Shown: positions 48,654 to 61,754, counted from the stretch's first letter. The stretch is 64,000 bases of DNA from Allium sativum (GCA_030737875.1 CM060922.1:227213835-227277834); one strand, 5' to 3'. The notes: a model not told the origin generated them from the letters alone. Translations and numbers: made by a program.

Positions 48654-49687
48654 TTAAGGCGTTGGGGGTGGTACGGATCGCAAAATGTTGTTTGATGAGG
48701 ATTTGAGCACTATCAAATATGATACGTCTTTAACTAGTAATATATCTCCGCATCCATCTATGCCAAATTGGCTGTTATGGTGTAATGTCCATGCTGACTT
48801 TACACTGTCTGTGTTCAGACTTTTCATTGTTGTAGACTTTTGTACTTTTCGAGCGTGGATGTAATCGACAATGTCAGCCGTATTCTCATCGATTTCACCA
48901 CAATGTTTTCTAAAAACACCTGATCGATTTGAAGATGAATCAACATGTCGATTTTGCTGCATGGGAGTTTCTTGAACAGGAAGTTGAGTTGATAGTTCTT
49001 GATACAAAGAAGGATTTAATGGTGAATTCAAATTTGGTATACTACTTTGTCTTTGTTCTTCTGCATTATTTAGCTGGCTTTGAAGTCCATCAAACGCCCA
49101 TGGATTTGCATACAGTCCAGGCATAGAAGGAGTAAAATGTTGTGGTTACTCTTCTTGAGTAAAAGCGGACGTATAAGCTAAATATATGTTGTATTTCGAG
49201 TTGCATGTGTTCCTTGAAATATTTTTTATTGTAGATCCAAATGCTCAAGCAGTGTCCCTTTATATTTCATAATACTTGTACCAAATTTCTATTAAAAACA
49301 GTTATTACTAACGGTTCTATCAAACAATAAAACAACATTTATGGAAAACACCTTTAAACAATCATCCCATCAATCCTCCGATCCTGAAACAGTCCATCGA
49401 ACATAATCCCAACCAGCCCCAGTTTTGTTGTTCAAGCTTTCCCATTTACCCATTCTCTTCTAAGACTATCGTGTTTATGTCGAGCTTTGTTGTTATCGAT
49501 CATTTCCATAAAATCATTTGTTCTTCATCCGTTGATTTCAACTGTTACAGCATTATAGATTTCCGCTATACCTTTATAAACCCTCCTTTTTGTTGTTACC
49601 GCATCTACCGTATGCATTAACGACACATTTTGGAAAAAAACGTATTTGTCTTGCTATACCAATAGTGCTTTGATTGTCTATTTGACA
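48654..49687 (-). pseudogene. Myb/SANT-like domain protein pseudogene (ORF1-like)
   Basis: From an ATG at 49687 the minus strand, read across stops and frameshifts, gives a Myb/SANT-like (trihelix-type) domain: KGIAEIYNAVTVEIN, then NNKTGAGWDYVRWTVSGSED and WDDCLKVFS, matching the family pattern of Trp-rich helices with NxxTGxGWD and WDxYLK. An open 156-codon C-terminal part follows at 49124-48654, rich in Gln, Ser and Asn. Such proteins bind DNA, either as ORF1 of PIF/Harbinger elements or as plant nuclear factors of the L10-interacting MYB type. Its place near one end of a TTA-flanked element favours ORF1. It is broken and cannot be expressed intact. Confidence 0.6.
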
Positions 49688-49919
49688 TTGTTTTGGGAGG
49701 GAGTGAAGAGAGTTTGGTGAGGAAGAAGAAATGGAAGAAGGAGGAGTATTCGTAGAGGTGAGGGAAGAAAATAGTCGTTGCCACAGCCGTTTGGCTTCGA
49801 CGCATCGGACGCGTTAAAGCCCTACGGCTCCATTTCGAACTGTTGGACCAACGGGGAAAAATGTCCTGGACACGTCCGTAACGTAACCAGAGCATTTTGC
49901 CCTCTCAAATGCACCCTTA

Positions 49920-50523
49920 AGTTCTATTCATAAGAAACCCTAAATACATTATTCACCAAATATTATAATAAAAAATATTTCCAAACTCCAAATCACACAA
50001 GCTTATAGTCGTTGCCTACTAATTTCCCATATTTCAAACTCAATGGAACTTGTTTCGAAAGCTAACTCGATCGTATTTAATAATTATTATTAAAATTTCA
50101 AATCGATTTTCGATACATGTTTATATTGTGCACGATCACTCAAAAATTCTAATTGACACATAACTTGAAATTTTACAATAATATAATATCCTTGACCCGA
50201 TGAAACTGGTATCGTCGAATTGTGAGATCGTTTGAAAATTGGCTTTTTTCGTGTCAATCAAAATCGATTTTGAAATAAATTAGATTTTAGAATACTCAAA
50301 TTCTCCGATGATAATTTATTATTATCATTCATATATTCCAACAGAATTTTATATGGTTTCAAACTAAGCTATTCGGGTTTTTAAATTCAACATTCTCAAT
50401 TTCAAGTTAAATCGACATCCCAATTCTCATTTAAATTAATTTGAAGTTGTTAACTCTTAAAATTAATTGTTGTTAATATTTTAATTAATTAAATATTTAT
50501 TATTAAAAGTTCAGGTTATTACA
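49920..50523 (-). mobile_element. Remnant G, right part: L6-related LTR end
   Basis: Ends GGTTATTACA at 50523, i.e. TGTAATAACC on the minus strand, like the L6 start. TATCGTCGAATTGTGAGATCG at 50210 parallels the L6 sequence TTTCGTCGAATTCTGAGACCG, and AAACTCAATGGAACTTG parallels the L6 GAACACAATGGGATATG. The relation is distant, so G is a sister family or an old copy. Confidence 0.5.
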
Positions 50524-50860
50524 TTGTACCTAATGTTCATTTTTTTCGATGACTAAGGGCTAGAAATTTTTGTGTACTAATTATTTCATGTAGGGAAAAA
50601 ATGTCATCATATACTCAGGAGGAGTAAGTATGGAATTTATATAGTATATATCATTGCATTGTGCATTTTTACACAGTTCAATTTACTGGAGCGATGCAGT
50701 AAACCGACTAACTCTATGCAAAATGCACAACATGCACATATGCATGAACATATGAACTTTAGTCGACTACCATTGAAATTCAATCAACTGGACTTGCTCT
50801 AACTGTCATATTTCCTGAAGAGTCACTTCTACTTATGAAGAATTTTGATCTTTACAAAGG
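50524..50860. other. Unassigned DNA between G and L6 copy C
   Basis: No gene. AGTCGACTACC and the related TCAACTGGAC at about 50763-50795 recall motifs in some Copia LTRs, but there is no boundary. Before copy C inserted this was continuous with 57099 onward. Confidence 0.3.
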
Positions 50861-50865
50861 GTTAT
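50861..50865. repeat. Target-site duplication of L6 copy C (left)
   Basis: GTTAT, repeated exactly at 57094-57098 on the other side of the LTR. Confidence 0.9.
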
Positions 50866-53202
50866 TGTGACGGCCGGGAATTTCGCTCGATCCGAATCAG
50901 TCGTTAAACCGATCTAGACCGTTCGAAACCCCTGATCGTTTAAGAACAGGACAAATCAGAACGCAGACGGAAGAACATTTCATTGTTAATTACAACAATT
51001 CCATCAGATACAAGAATATACAGAGTATAAATGAATAAATTACATTCGATAAATATCAGAGATTACAATAAATTACATAGCAGCGGAAAATAATACAAAG
51101 CACAACTGAAGGTGATATACGGATACAGAGCTTTCCGGATATCATTCCAGCTGTAAACCAGGATCCTATGAATATAAATCTGCAAAACCAAAACTACTAG
51201 CTGCCCGTGCAGAAAATAGGGGCACCCAGAGTTTAGGTTCAAACAATAAACTCCAGGTCAGTCATGTGACTGGTGTGAGAACTAAAACGGTTATTTAAAA
51301 CTTTACTTTAAAAGAGAGTAATTCAAGGGACCACGCCGTATAATACGAAACGGGTTTCCTCCCAAGAATACTAGTGCATAGAATAAACAGCGCAATGCTT
51401 TTTCGAAAAATGAAGCTATTATAAGACCCAGGTCCCATCACACAATGCAACGCAAGCCGTAGGATAGGGTTTTCCCTTATAATAGCCAAACATGCTTGGT
51501 ACGTTTAAAACAAATCATTTGATACTATAATAAGTTTATAGTGTCAAAACAGTTTCAATCATAAATATAAATCATAGACGGCATGGGTACCATATATCAT
51601 GTCGCCATACTTGTTCTACAATTAAAACCGCAATACACGTATTGGAAATTGGATTTCCGTCATGAGTCGAGGGAAGGGGCAAGCTCCTCTCTGCGTTCGA
51701 GTCACTCTAGAAAATGTCTCAGGACTACACACTCTGGGCAATCCTGGATCTTCAGGGCCGGTCCACACTTACGTTAGAGGATTGGCAATTCCTGAACACA
51801 CGTTTCCCGGTCCTTACAGATCTATAATCGAGGCGCCTCATCCAACAACCACATAGGTGAAAAGTATATAAATGTCAGGGCTGGTAAGTCACTGACACCA
51901 CCAAAGCTAGAAAGAAACGTCGTGCTCTCCCTGCAGTCCGTATCCCGTTTTTGACTCATACCGAGGTGTGAGGCTCGCGAATTCACGTTATACACAAAGC
52001 TGGCACGTAGGCCGTGCTTTGATCATCAACCACAAGACTTTGCTTTTCAACAGAAGCATTGATCATTGCATCTTAGCGTGCCACACAGGCAATTCATGCC
52101 ATGCGACTGATGTCCATCGATATACAACCTCTGAGCTCGTACGTCTCAGAGAAGGGCGTTAAGCAAAAGAATAAATTCTCCGCCGCCAAACAAATGTATA
52201 TTTAATAGAAATCAATCGACACATAATAAAATCCAATGTCAGACACACAATCCATTTACAAGTCCGTTCTGGGTCTGAACGAAACCGGAGGCACTTTCCT
52301 CGCATATCCATCGATCTCCAAGTACGTCTGGACGACCACCAACTATTTCCATCCTCTTGGGTGTACAGCCCAATCAGGATGTCAGTAATTATCCAAACGA
52401 TGTGAAGACTTCCGGTCTTCGACCACCGTCTTCATCTTCGACTTATCGTCAAATTGGTTATTCAGAATGGGTATAAACCCGGACTTTCCGAACAACCCGC
52501 GTATATTAAAAACAAATGTTTTACAAACACAACATACGCCTCATTCCAATCCATATTCTTAGAGAAAGGTTCCCATTAATTTTATCCAAGATAAATTCTT
52601 TAAAATTTATCCTTTAATCTTCCTTTGGATGTCATTTCAAACCAAATTATGGTTTTCCAAACTAGTCGAGATTAGCGAACCACAACGAAGTAATTATTTA
52701 TTTTATTTCCCAATCCCAACCCATTTATCCCATGAAGCAAAACTGGTAATACTCCATATCTAATACTATGGTGTTATCGGTAAAATTAATTACCATTTCA
52801 CGTTCAAATCTAATTAAAGATTTAACTATCGCTTTGGAGCAAAACTGGCGATACTCCATTCTCGCTCATTTCTAAATTTGATAATATAGATTATAGATTC
52901 ACATTTCAATCTAATTGCAGATTCGTTAAAACTCCTTTTACTGGGTTAAAGAACTACTGTTATTTAAAACAAAGTTCACGACAAACCCAAATCACATTCT
53001 ATTTATTATCGGGTTAAAGAACTAGTGTTATTTAAAACACCGTTCACGATAAACCCATTTCAAATCCAATCAAATATATTAGAAATTCCGATTATTTAAA
53101 ACCCATTTTTAAATCTAATTTATTTATTTAAAAATAATTGGGTTTTAAATTTAGTTCAAAACTAGTTCATTTCGATAAAAATCCATTTTTATCTTTTCAA
53201 AT

Positions 53203-53406
53203 ATGGAGTTTTTCACCCTAATTTTTCCCAAATCATTTCTTATGATTTTACAAAAATTATTGATATTTTTAATAATTTTATCAAGGCCCGTACAGTCGAT
53301 TTCCATCAACGGCCATCGAACTGCACTTACAGCGACCTTTTCCAAATTTGATATGGACGTATCTCCAAATCCAACCGTTAGATTTCAAATTTCTAATATT
53401 CGTTAG
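53203..53406 (+). other. 67-codon small ORF inside L6 copy C
   Basis: Counterpart of the frames at 43-246 and 26029-26232. Same length and end (RFQISNIR), several replacements in the N-terminal third. Function unknown. Confidence 0.2.
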
Positions 53407-53644
53407 AAAGCTCTTTTCGATACGAACCCAACGGTTCCGGTTTTAGGAGAATCCGACGGTCGGATCTCCCGTAATGTCCGTTCGAAGTTAATGGTCGAAA
53501 TTCGCGAACTGCCGCGGCGCGGCGCGTTCTATTCAGGCCATTATATTATATATATAATATATATTTCATCGATTTCTATTTAAAACGAATTATATAAATA
53601 GCTTTAAATTCGTTTCAAAACAATTTCAACTTCCATTTCAATTC

Positions 53645-53835
53645 AAATTGGTCTTTTATTCGATTCAAATCAAATTCGTTTTCTATTCAAATCAAATTCA
53701 TTTTCTATTCAAATCGAATTCATTTTCTATTCAATTCAAATCAAATTCATTTTCTATTCGATTCAATTCAAATTGGTTTTCTATTCAAATCAAATTCATT
53801 TTCTATTCAAATCAAATTCATTTCGTTTATAATCG
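53645..53835. repeat. About 22-bp tandem repeat in L6 copy C
   Basis: Repeats of TTTTCTATTCAAATCAAATTC with small length changes. Copy A has a looser version at 540-700 built from TTCAATTCAATTTGAATTC words. The 101-codon frame across it is a translation of the repeat, not a gene. Confidence 0.85.
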
Positions 53836-55073
53836 ATATAAATATCGTTCGCGTCAAAATAGCGCATCTCTAATCAATACGGCTTTATATTCAACAAATG
53901 GATATATATTTCTTTCAATACACGACTCTATATCTTTGTCAACACACGACTAATCTCAACGAATGAGTACTGTCCACGTGTGACTATTTTTGTTATTTAA
54001 CATATTTTATGAGAATTAAGGTATCTATCGTTTGATATTAAATCAGACTCCAACCGTAAATTAGTAAGAGAACGATTCCCTGAATATTAACCCCGAAGGC
54101 CGAAACCAACATCAGATTAATATCCAGGAGACCACTCATCTCATCTATTTCACAGTTGATTTCTAATTCTATATATGATAAAGATGTAAATTTTATTGTT
54201 AAAATATTTCGTTCAACACATGACTAATCTCAACGGATGAGTACAGTCAACACACGAACCTTTACTTTATAGTGATAAAGATATAAATTTTATTGTTAAA
54301 ATATTTCGTTCAATATATGACTAATCTCAACGGATGAGTACAGTCAACACATGAACCTTTACTTTATATTATTCTTTATCTTCTAAATTGGAATGAGGCC
54401 CAATCAATCACCATATAATGTTAATTATATGGATTTTCATACATCACACGTATATAATAGCTTTGAAAAATAATCAACCATCAACCAAAGTGCACTACAC
54501 TGTATAAGCATCAAATATAGATATCTAACGCTTATAACAGCCTGTCAATCAATCGATCGACATATTTAATCAATCAGGATGAGTGAACTTCAAATTTCAT
54601 CCCAACACCTGTGTGGGGTTTCAAACAATCAAACACAGATTTTATTTGTGCAGTTGGGCGATGTGTAAAATTTATCGACCCAATCAATATCAGTCAAATC
54701 AGTGTATATAAACAAATCAGCCGATTTGTTTATAAATATTTATTTATTCACTTTCACGTTAAAAATTATATTTTTAACGATAAAACATTTTATTCAACCT
54801 ATGAAAATATTCTATTCAGTTCATTTATTAAATAAAATGATATCTTTATTTTTCTAACTTATTTTAGAAAATTTCGGCGGCATAACGGGACAAGGCCTAG
54901 CCTTATCCCCGGTCTAGTGAAGGCCCACGCCATTCACACATCAATCAATCCATTCCATTTCACCAAACAGTTCAATTCAAATCAAATAATCTAACCAACT
55001 ACACAACCAAACAAAAAAGTCCATGGTCTGTGGACGATTGTGTCGGGTGCTACTAAACACCGTCTGCATCCTA

Positions 55074-55107
<34 letters not shown>

Positions 55108-55230
55108 CTAGAAAAAGAAATTAAAGAGTGAGAAGTTCTCATCGATAGCTATCCAATACCACGACTCTTCATTTAGAGAGATCTTCATCGTTCTCGCCTT
55201 TTGTCACTTTCGCTGCCCGTAGCCACTACA

Positions 55231-55470
55231 TATGTAAAAATCGAATTTTTACTTCGCTATTCAATATATAAAAATCGATTTTTTTCCTTTGTTATTCAAT
55301 ATATAAAAATCGAATTTTTACTATGCTATTCAATATATAAAAATCGAATTTTTACTATGCTATTCAATATATAAAAATCGAATTTTTACTTCGCTATTGC
55401 ATATATAAAAATCGAATTTTTACTATGCTATTCAATATATAAAAATCCTACTTTTACATCGCTATTCTCT
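55231..55470. repeat. 34-bp tandem array in L6 copy C
   Basis: About seven units of a 34-bp repeat containing ATTCAATATATAAAAATCG and ATTTTTACTATGC. Homologous in position to the array at 1695-2014 but with its own consensus. Confidence 0.85.
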
Positions 55471-55844
55471 ATATAAAGATTTCGCCCTTCCAAATTTAAA
55501 GATTTCGCCTTTTCAAATTTAAAGATTTTCCTTTTCAAATTTCAAAAATCTAATCTTTGTTAAAAATAAAACCCGTATTTCATATAAACAAAAATCATAG
55601 CTTTAAATTGCTAAAAATCTCAACTTTGCGATGTTAAAAAGCTCGATTTCATGTTGTTTAAAAATCAATGCTTCATGTTAAAAATCATACCTTTTTCTAC
55701 AAACAAAATCTAATTTTTCTATTCAAACAAAAAGCTAATCTTTTTATGCAATAATATATATAAAAATTAAATTTCAGCTTAATTAAACTAATTAAAATAA
55801 TAAATAAAATAAGAGGCTCACTTTTAATCAATGTCTGCTGCGCC

Positions 55845-56110
55845 GAACTGGAGCTGAGGGTCGGAGAAGGCAAGGGGGTGCGCCGGAGTCTGACGAGGCA
55901 GGGGAAGTCGCGGTAGCGCGGCCAGGCTGAGATGCGAGGGGGGGTTTCGCGGTGCCGCTGGCGCCTGGGAGGCGAGGTTACGCGGCGCCGCTGGCGCCTA
56001 GGGGGGTTACGCAGCGCCGCTGGCGCCTACGGGGGGGGGGGGGGGGGAGGGAGGTCAGTGCCCTGGCGGCGGTGGGCGACGCGCCCTCCTGGAGCCGCGT
56101 GAGCGAGCTA
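55845..56110. repeat. GC-rich core and 17-G run of L6 copy C
   Basis: GC-rich island with repeated GCCGCTGGCGCCT words (near 55953, 55985, 56015) and a 17-G run at 56031-56047. Positionally equal to 2385-2708 in copy A. Confidence 0.65.
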
Positions 56111-57098
56111 GGGCATAGCCGGTTTTTTTATTTCTGTTAAAATCGATTTTGAAAGAAAAGAGGAGGGGCAGAGGATATAGGAAACGGTTTTTATTTTTAT
56201 TATTTAATTATTTAATTTCTCAGCAAAAAGCAACTTTTATTTTCGACCTCAAAACGAGGCCCACCGCCTGTCGTCCATAGCGTTTTACCCCCATTCCGAA
56301 CACAATGGGATATGTATCATAGGCTGATTTGATCGTTTCGATCAGTTTTCGTCAAAATCAACATATAACTCTATATATTGAATTTGAACGCGCATTTCAA
56401 TTTATCGGGGTCACATACCAACTCTAAAAATTGCAGAAAAATACTTTCTAGCTTTGTATTGACGATACAGTCCTAACAAAACTAGTTTCGTCGAATTCCG
56501 AGACCGTTAGAAAAATGGCCATTTTCGAGTCGATTAAAATCAACTAAAACTGGTCAAACGCGTTTTCCTTTTCCACGCTCACATATTTCTTCGAAAAATT
56601 ATGAAATTTGGAATCTAGCAATAACTTAACATTGCGGATCCAACAAAAGTGGTTTCGTCGAAATCCGAGGTCGATTGCAAAATTTCCATTTTTAAGGGCC
56701 TGAATTCCATAGCGACTATTCAGAATTTTCAACTGGACATATCTTTTGATTCCTGCTATGAAATTTTGATTTTTCGGATTTGTTGGAAAGATATTCTCAA
56801 ATAGATCCTATTATTTTTGGTTTCACTAAAATCCGGATTGTTTTGCACCCGGTACATTCAATTGAAGTTTGAAATCGAATTATCGAACTACCACGCCATT
56901 TTCAATTCTATTTATAATTATATATAATTATTTATATTCTAACGATGGCGTATATCATATATACGTTCGAATTATATTCAAAATAAATTTATCGTTGATT
57001 TTTATTTAAAATAATCTATTTTAAATATTCAAAATTCGCTAAAATAGCCAAAATAAAAATTTTAAACTGGCCCAGATTTTCCGGTTTATTACAGTTAT

Positions 57099-57831
57099 GG
57101 TTGCTTCTATTCAATTGAATCTCTTCATAAATGGATGCAACTATATATTTAACTGTTATGTATGTATGTATGTATGTATGTATGTGTGTGTGTGTGTTTA
57201 TTTCACAATTCAAATAACTCATCTGATCTTAACTATCTTAATATATTGCGAATACTTTCTCTATTCACTCTAAGCATTCTCAAACTTACAATTGCTTGAA
57301 TCCGAACTTCAAATTATTTGATTATAAGAAATATTTTCCTTTCTTATCTTCACACACATGATATATTTACTTGTGGAGAAGATCATAGGAAGGGTGTACT
57401 ATTAGTGATATATCTGTGTTACTAAGAACAAAAAAGTTAGATTATTTGTTGATGTCCTGTTCTATTGCTCTGGCACCTTGAAGTCCTTTTCTGCTGCTGA
57501 GACGTGAAATCATGTTCTACTACTCAGTTGATGTAAATTATTCCTCCATATTAAGCGAGGGTTTACCATTTTAGTCGAAATTTCGAAAGTAGTCTCGGAC
57601 AGGACGTAGGACGGAGTTCTAAACTAGTATAAAAATCTTTGGTGTCGTTTATATTTTGGTGTTACGTTTATTTTACCGCTATTGTGATTAATGCACTTCA
57701 AATTCTACACGCACACGCGCGCACACACACAAATATATATATATATATATATGTGTGAGGAGGGTTCCGCTACACCTCTTATATTGCACGTGAACTCTCC
57801 CCCTTAATCTCCACCACACATTTCCCCACTC
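57099..57831. other. Unassigned DNA with microsatellites between L6 copy C and E2
   Basis: No gene recognised. Contains a (GTAT)n(GT)n tract at about 57157-57198 and a CA/CG/TA tract at about 57707-57753. Otherwise ordinary AT-rich sequence. Confidence 0.5.
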
Positions 57832-58983
57832 TGAAACACCCCACCACCGTTAAGGTCACTCACAAAGGGAATGCCTTGACTTTGGTGGAGCATTTTAGGT
57901 AAAAGATGTAGATAAATTACAAGACAGACAAATAAAGCAATGGATAATAAAGTCATTTTATAAACAATATGGTTTTTATAACAGTTGTCTCAATCATACT
58001 TAAAAGTATTACATAAAACTTCTGTCTTATTCTAAAAACTTCCAAATATAAAAGAAGCATAAAAACAACAATGATATTCCCCAATAAAGCATGAACCAAC
58101 CATAGCAGTGGAAGAGAGAGTCCAAAGCAATACATGACTATCTTCGAGATTGAAAAGAAAACTGAGCTAAGTGGTAACATTTCCTCCTTATGAACCTGGG
58201 GGGGGGGGGGAGGAAGGAACGGAAGAAAAGAGGCGAAACAAAACTAGGTCAAACATATATATGGTAAGTCCGGTGACTTTTAGCATATAAACGGGCAAAA
58301 GCATCATGATATGAATAAACTGAATATAAGACAATACCGTGATAGGGATAACAAGATAACATAGGATAAGCATAAAGGTATGATAAGGCAAGATAAACCG
58401 AATGCGCTTCCACTCCTTCTCTGCTTCGCTACTACTTTGTTATTCTGATTTCTATATCTATCTTTGCACCACCTAACTAGTGTCCCAACTTGTAATCTGT
58501 ATAAAATGATAACGTGATCCCAATCCCCGTAATTGTGGTAGCCTTCAGGTGTACATCTATCGTGAGGATTCCACCTCAATCTGCTTAATAGCCATGAACA
58601 TGTTAGATGTACCCTTACTGCCCTATTGACCGGCTCCCTACTTGTATTAATATTCCACGTGTCTGTGTCAATCGGCCCCCTCCTGTGTGTAGATACCCTG
58701 GGTTGGTCCCACCATAAGGTGCATCAATCCTTATGATAGCAACCCGACACGATTCAAGATGCACAGTGTATAACTACTGGTATCCAGTGCCTCCTTTTCC
58801 CACTCCGTAGTACGTGCACGCCCGTAAACCATCGAAACCTACACTGACGTACCCCCTATTTCTGTTTTTGACCGCTTATAATCAGCCCAGTAATCATGCC
58901 CTACCCTACCTAGTTTCAGGGTACCATGATACATCTATGTGGGTTACTGTTGAAATGGGTCCCTGTTACTATGGTTTCCCGCT

Positions 58984-59330
58984 GATTAAGTTTGTGGGCC
59001 TATATATACGAATATTACCCACCTACACGAGATATACTTAACCCTCCCATCGATTCAAGAATGTTTATTTAATGGTTAAGTTTGTAGGCCTATATGTATT
59101 AATATTACCCACCTACACGAGGTGTACTTAACCCTTCAATCGATTCAAGCATGTTTATTTAACGGTTACGTTTGTGGGACTATATGTATTAATATTACCC
59201 ACCTACACGAGATGTACATAACCCTCCCAATGATTCAAGCATGTCTATTTAACGGTTAAGTTTGTGGGCATATATTTACTAATATTACCCACAAACCCGA
59301 TATGTACTTAACCCTCCTGCACATTATGTC
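58984..59330. repeat. About 90-bp tandem repeat in E2 LTR
   Basis: Four units, each with TAAGTTTGTRGG, TATTAATATTACCCAC and a GATTCAAGCATGT-like end. Confidence 0.9.
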
Positions 59331-59332
59331 AT

Positions 59333-59772
59333 ATTGGTTAAGTGTTGTCCATTCATGTTAACTTAACCCACCCATTCATCGTGCCATGTTGGTTAAGTGT
59401 TCCTTATTAACATAACCCCGTTCGTTCATCAAGTTATATTGGTTAAGTGTTTCCTCGTCAACTTAACCCTATGTGTTCATCATGTTGTATTGGTTAAGTG
59501 TCATCAATCAATTTAGAGTTAACCGACCTACTTGTCGTGTTACTTTGGTTAAGTGTTTCCTTCTTGTGTCAACTTAACCTTACCACAAAATCAAGTTTTA
59601 TTGGTTAAGTGTTGCCCTCTTGTTTTACTTAACCTTACCACAAATCAAGTTATATTGGTTAAGTGTTTCTTATTACTTAACCCTACCCATTCATCATGCT
59701 ACACTGGTTAAGTGTTCCTATGAACTTAACCTTAGTCATTTATATTGGTTTAATGTTCGTATGAACTTAACC
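59333..59772. repeat. Array of GGTTAAGT / ACTTAACC inverted repeats in E2 LTR
   Basis: About nine units of 40-60 bases, nearly all with GGTTAAGT followed after 8-20 bases by ACTTAACC, so each unit can form a small stem-loop. Scattered units of the same kind occur in E1 (17040-17200), where the array is not expanded. Confidence 0.85.
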
Positions 59773-61746
59773 CAAGTTATTTATCTTGTTCATTAGCATT
59801 AATTGACTTTTAATGCACCAACCTCTCACATTAGATATGTGTTGTTGCGGTTACTTGATGTGCCTAGCGGTTCTGGGCAGTTTTACACCACAACTCAATG
59901 TAACCTCGTGTTTTTCTTGGGTTTGATGCACTAACCTCTCACATTAGATAGGTATCGTTGTGGTTACTAGATGTGTCGGGCGGTTCCGGGCAGTTTTACA
60001 CCACAACTCAATCTATCCTCGGGTTAGGCACATTTGTCTTTTCACTAATTTACATATTTAAAATTATATGTAAATTATTCACAATTGTTGTCAATTTCAG
60101 ATTATGCCACATTTTCCATAAATGTCCTAGTCTAGATTTATATGCTAATTATCTCAACCAGTCATATTCCAATTCTCATGTTATGCCCAATAAAACTAAT
60201 TGGAAGTTATGGCCCCCAAGTTCAATTTCGAGTTATTACTCAAAATAGGCTACACATAATCTTCCCAAGTTTGTAATAATAGTCACGCCCCAATACCCCA
60301 AAGTACATTGTTCTTTAGCGTCTCAACCAATGGTTATGCCCAATCTTGATTAATATCCTAATTTACATTTTTGCGTCCAATCTAGATTAATATTCCAATT
60401 TAAAGTTTGCGCCAAATCTAGGTTTAATATTTCAATTTACCTCAAGTTCGCAATAAAGACAAATTATGCCCCAAATCATAAGTTACAAAATTATTTTCCA
60501 CCATTGCCAAATAGACTATTCCCCATTACCCCCGCATTCCAATCGCACGTATAATAAGTTTCAGTCTAGAATCGAGGTTAATCTATATTCATAAAATAAA
60601 GGTGACGGAAGAGGAACATAAACGAGAGTAGGCATAAAACAGGCATTACAATGGTAGATTTGTCAAATATTTTGGACCTAAGAGGATTACAGATCTGTTA
60701 GAGTTAGGGTATAACGAAGATAGATCTGAAATAAACTGACAGAAATAACCTCATAGACATATAGATCTAATATAAATAACATCATGAACCTAAAAGGATT
60801 ATATATCGGATATCCAACAAAGACAGGCATGATTGAATAATAACTTCCTAGGCATGTAAATCATTGATTCAATAGAAAGAAAGGAATTAATCTAAAAGAT
60901 TTGTCTTATCATCAAGCATGGACTTAAATCCATTTAATTATATGCCAAAAATCACTATTAGGTGTTTAAGTTTGAAAATAACTTGAACTTACATGTTTAC
61001 AGTTCAATTTACACCCCAAATGCCAAGTTATATGTTCAATGTACTTTATGCCTCAAATCTCAAGTCATATGTCCAATACTTTATGCCTTAAATCTCAAGT
61101 CATATGTTCGATACACTTTATGTTTTGAATATGACATGTGTTATGTCCTCAAATCAGTTACAACTCAATTATGCCCAATTATACACAATTTAATACTTTT
61201 CCCAAATTTTAGCGCTGGTCATGCCCAAATCATATTTTAAGCCCAATTTTATTTCCAATATACGTTCATCTCTTATGAGATCTGGCTCGGCTCGCAGTAG
61301 CCTGACTACAAAACAAAAAGGGAAGAAGGAAAGAAGAGACAAAGAATGGACATAATATTATCAAAGAGATAGATCCAAAGGATATAGAAAGGCAGATAGA
61401 AATAGGCATAATCTCAGATCCAGATTTATTACAATGTCAGAATCGAAATTAACATTTATTTTTGAAAGTAACGTGAACTTACAAATTACAGAATGGTCTT
61501 GAATTCTGGGATCAGTATTCTGAAACTGAATAGCTCTCCCTTGAAGTAGACTATTTTTTCTTCTAATTTAGATTTGATTCTTAGAAATAGTTGTTGAAGT
61601 CGTTGAATTAGCCTTTGAATCTCTACTTGAATTCTAACTTGATTTTACTTGAGCAGCATAGCCCCGTCTTTGATTTATTTTGTTATAAATTAGGGTAGAG
61701 TATAGGCGTAATGAAGTTGTGAGAGAAAACTATAGCCTTAGGGGTG

Positions 61747-61754
61747 TTTATATA
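61747..61754 (-). promoter_or_regulatory. TATA box of E2 LTR
   Basis: TATATAAA on the minus strand, in the context GCTATATAAACACC, about 375 bases into the LTR and 110 bases downstream of the palindrome. A suitable position for the LTR promoter. Confidence 0.6.

Larger units (their letters stand above)
45514..49916 (-). mobile_element. PIF/Harbinger-like DNA transposon
   Basis: Ends GGGTATGTTTGAGTG (left) and, on the opposite strand, GGGTGCATTTGAGAG (right), 11 of 15 matching. TTA flanks both sides (45511-45513, 49917-49919), the TWA target of PIF/Harbinger elements. A Myb/SANT-like pseudogene near the right end, on the minus strand, fits the ORF1 of this superfamily. I do not recognise the DDE transposase; the middle is filled with other material (CACTA-type end, hairpin element, hAT-like element, microsatellites). 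Removing the element joins the two halves of remnant G. Confidence 0.6.
50866..57093 (-). mobile_element. L6 long LTR, copy C (complete 6.2 kb solo LTR)
   Basis: 6228 bp from TGTGACGGCCGG at 50866 to GGTTTATTACA at 57093, flanked by perfect GTTAT duplications. In sense (minus) it runs TGTAATAAACC...GGCCGTCACA. Copy B matches it end to end in reverse orientation and copy A matches the last 3.9 kb. There is no primer site, polypurine tract or coding domain, so it is a solo LTR or an element consisting of this sequence alone. LTRs this long are known from Ogre-type and a few other plant Ty3-gypsy groups; the lineage is not determined here. Confidence 0.93.

Noticed and set aside
53648..53953. 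101-codon frame with FYSNQIHF-type repeats
   Set aside because: It is a translation of the 22-bp tandem repeat in L6 copy C; copy A has no equivalent frame.
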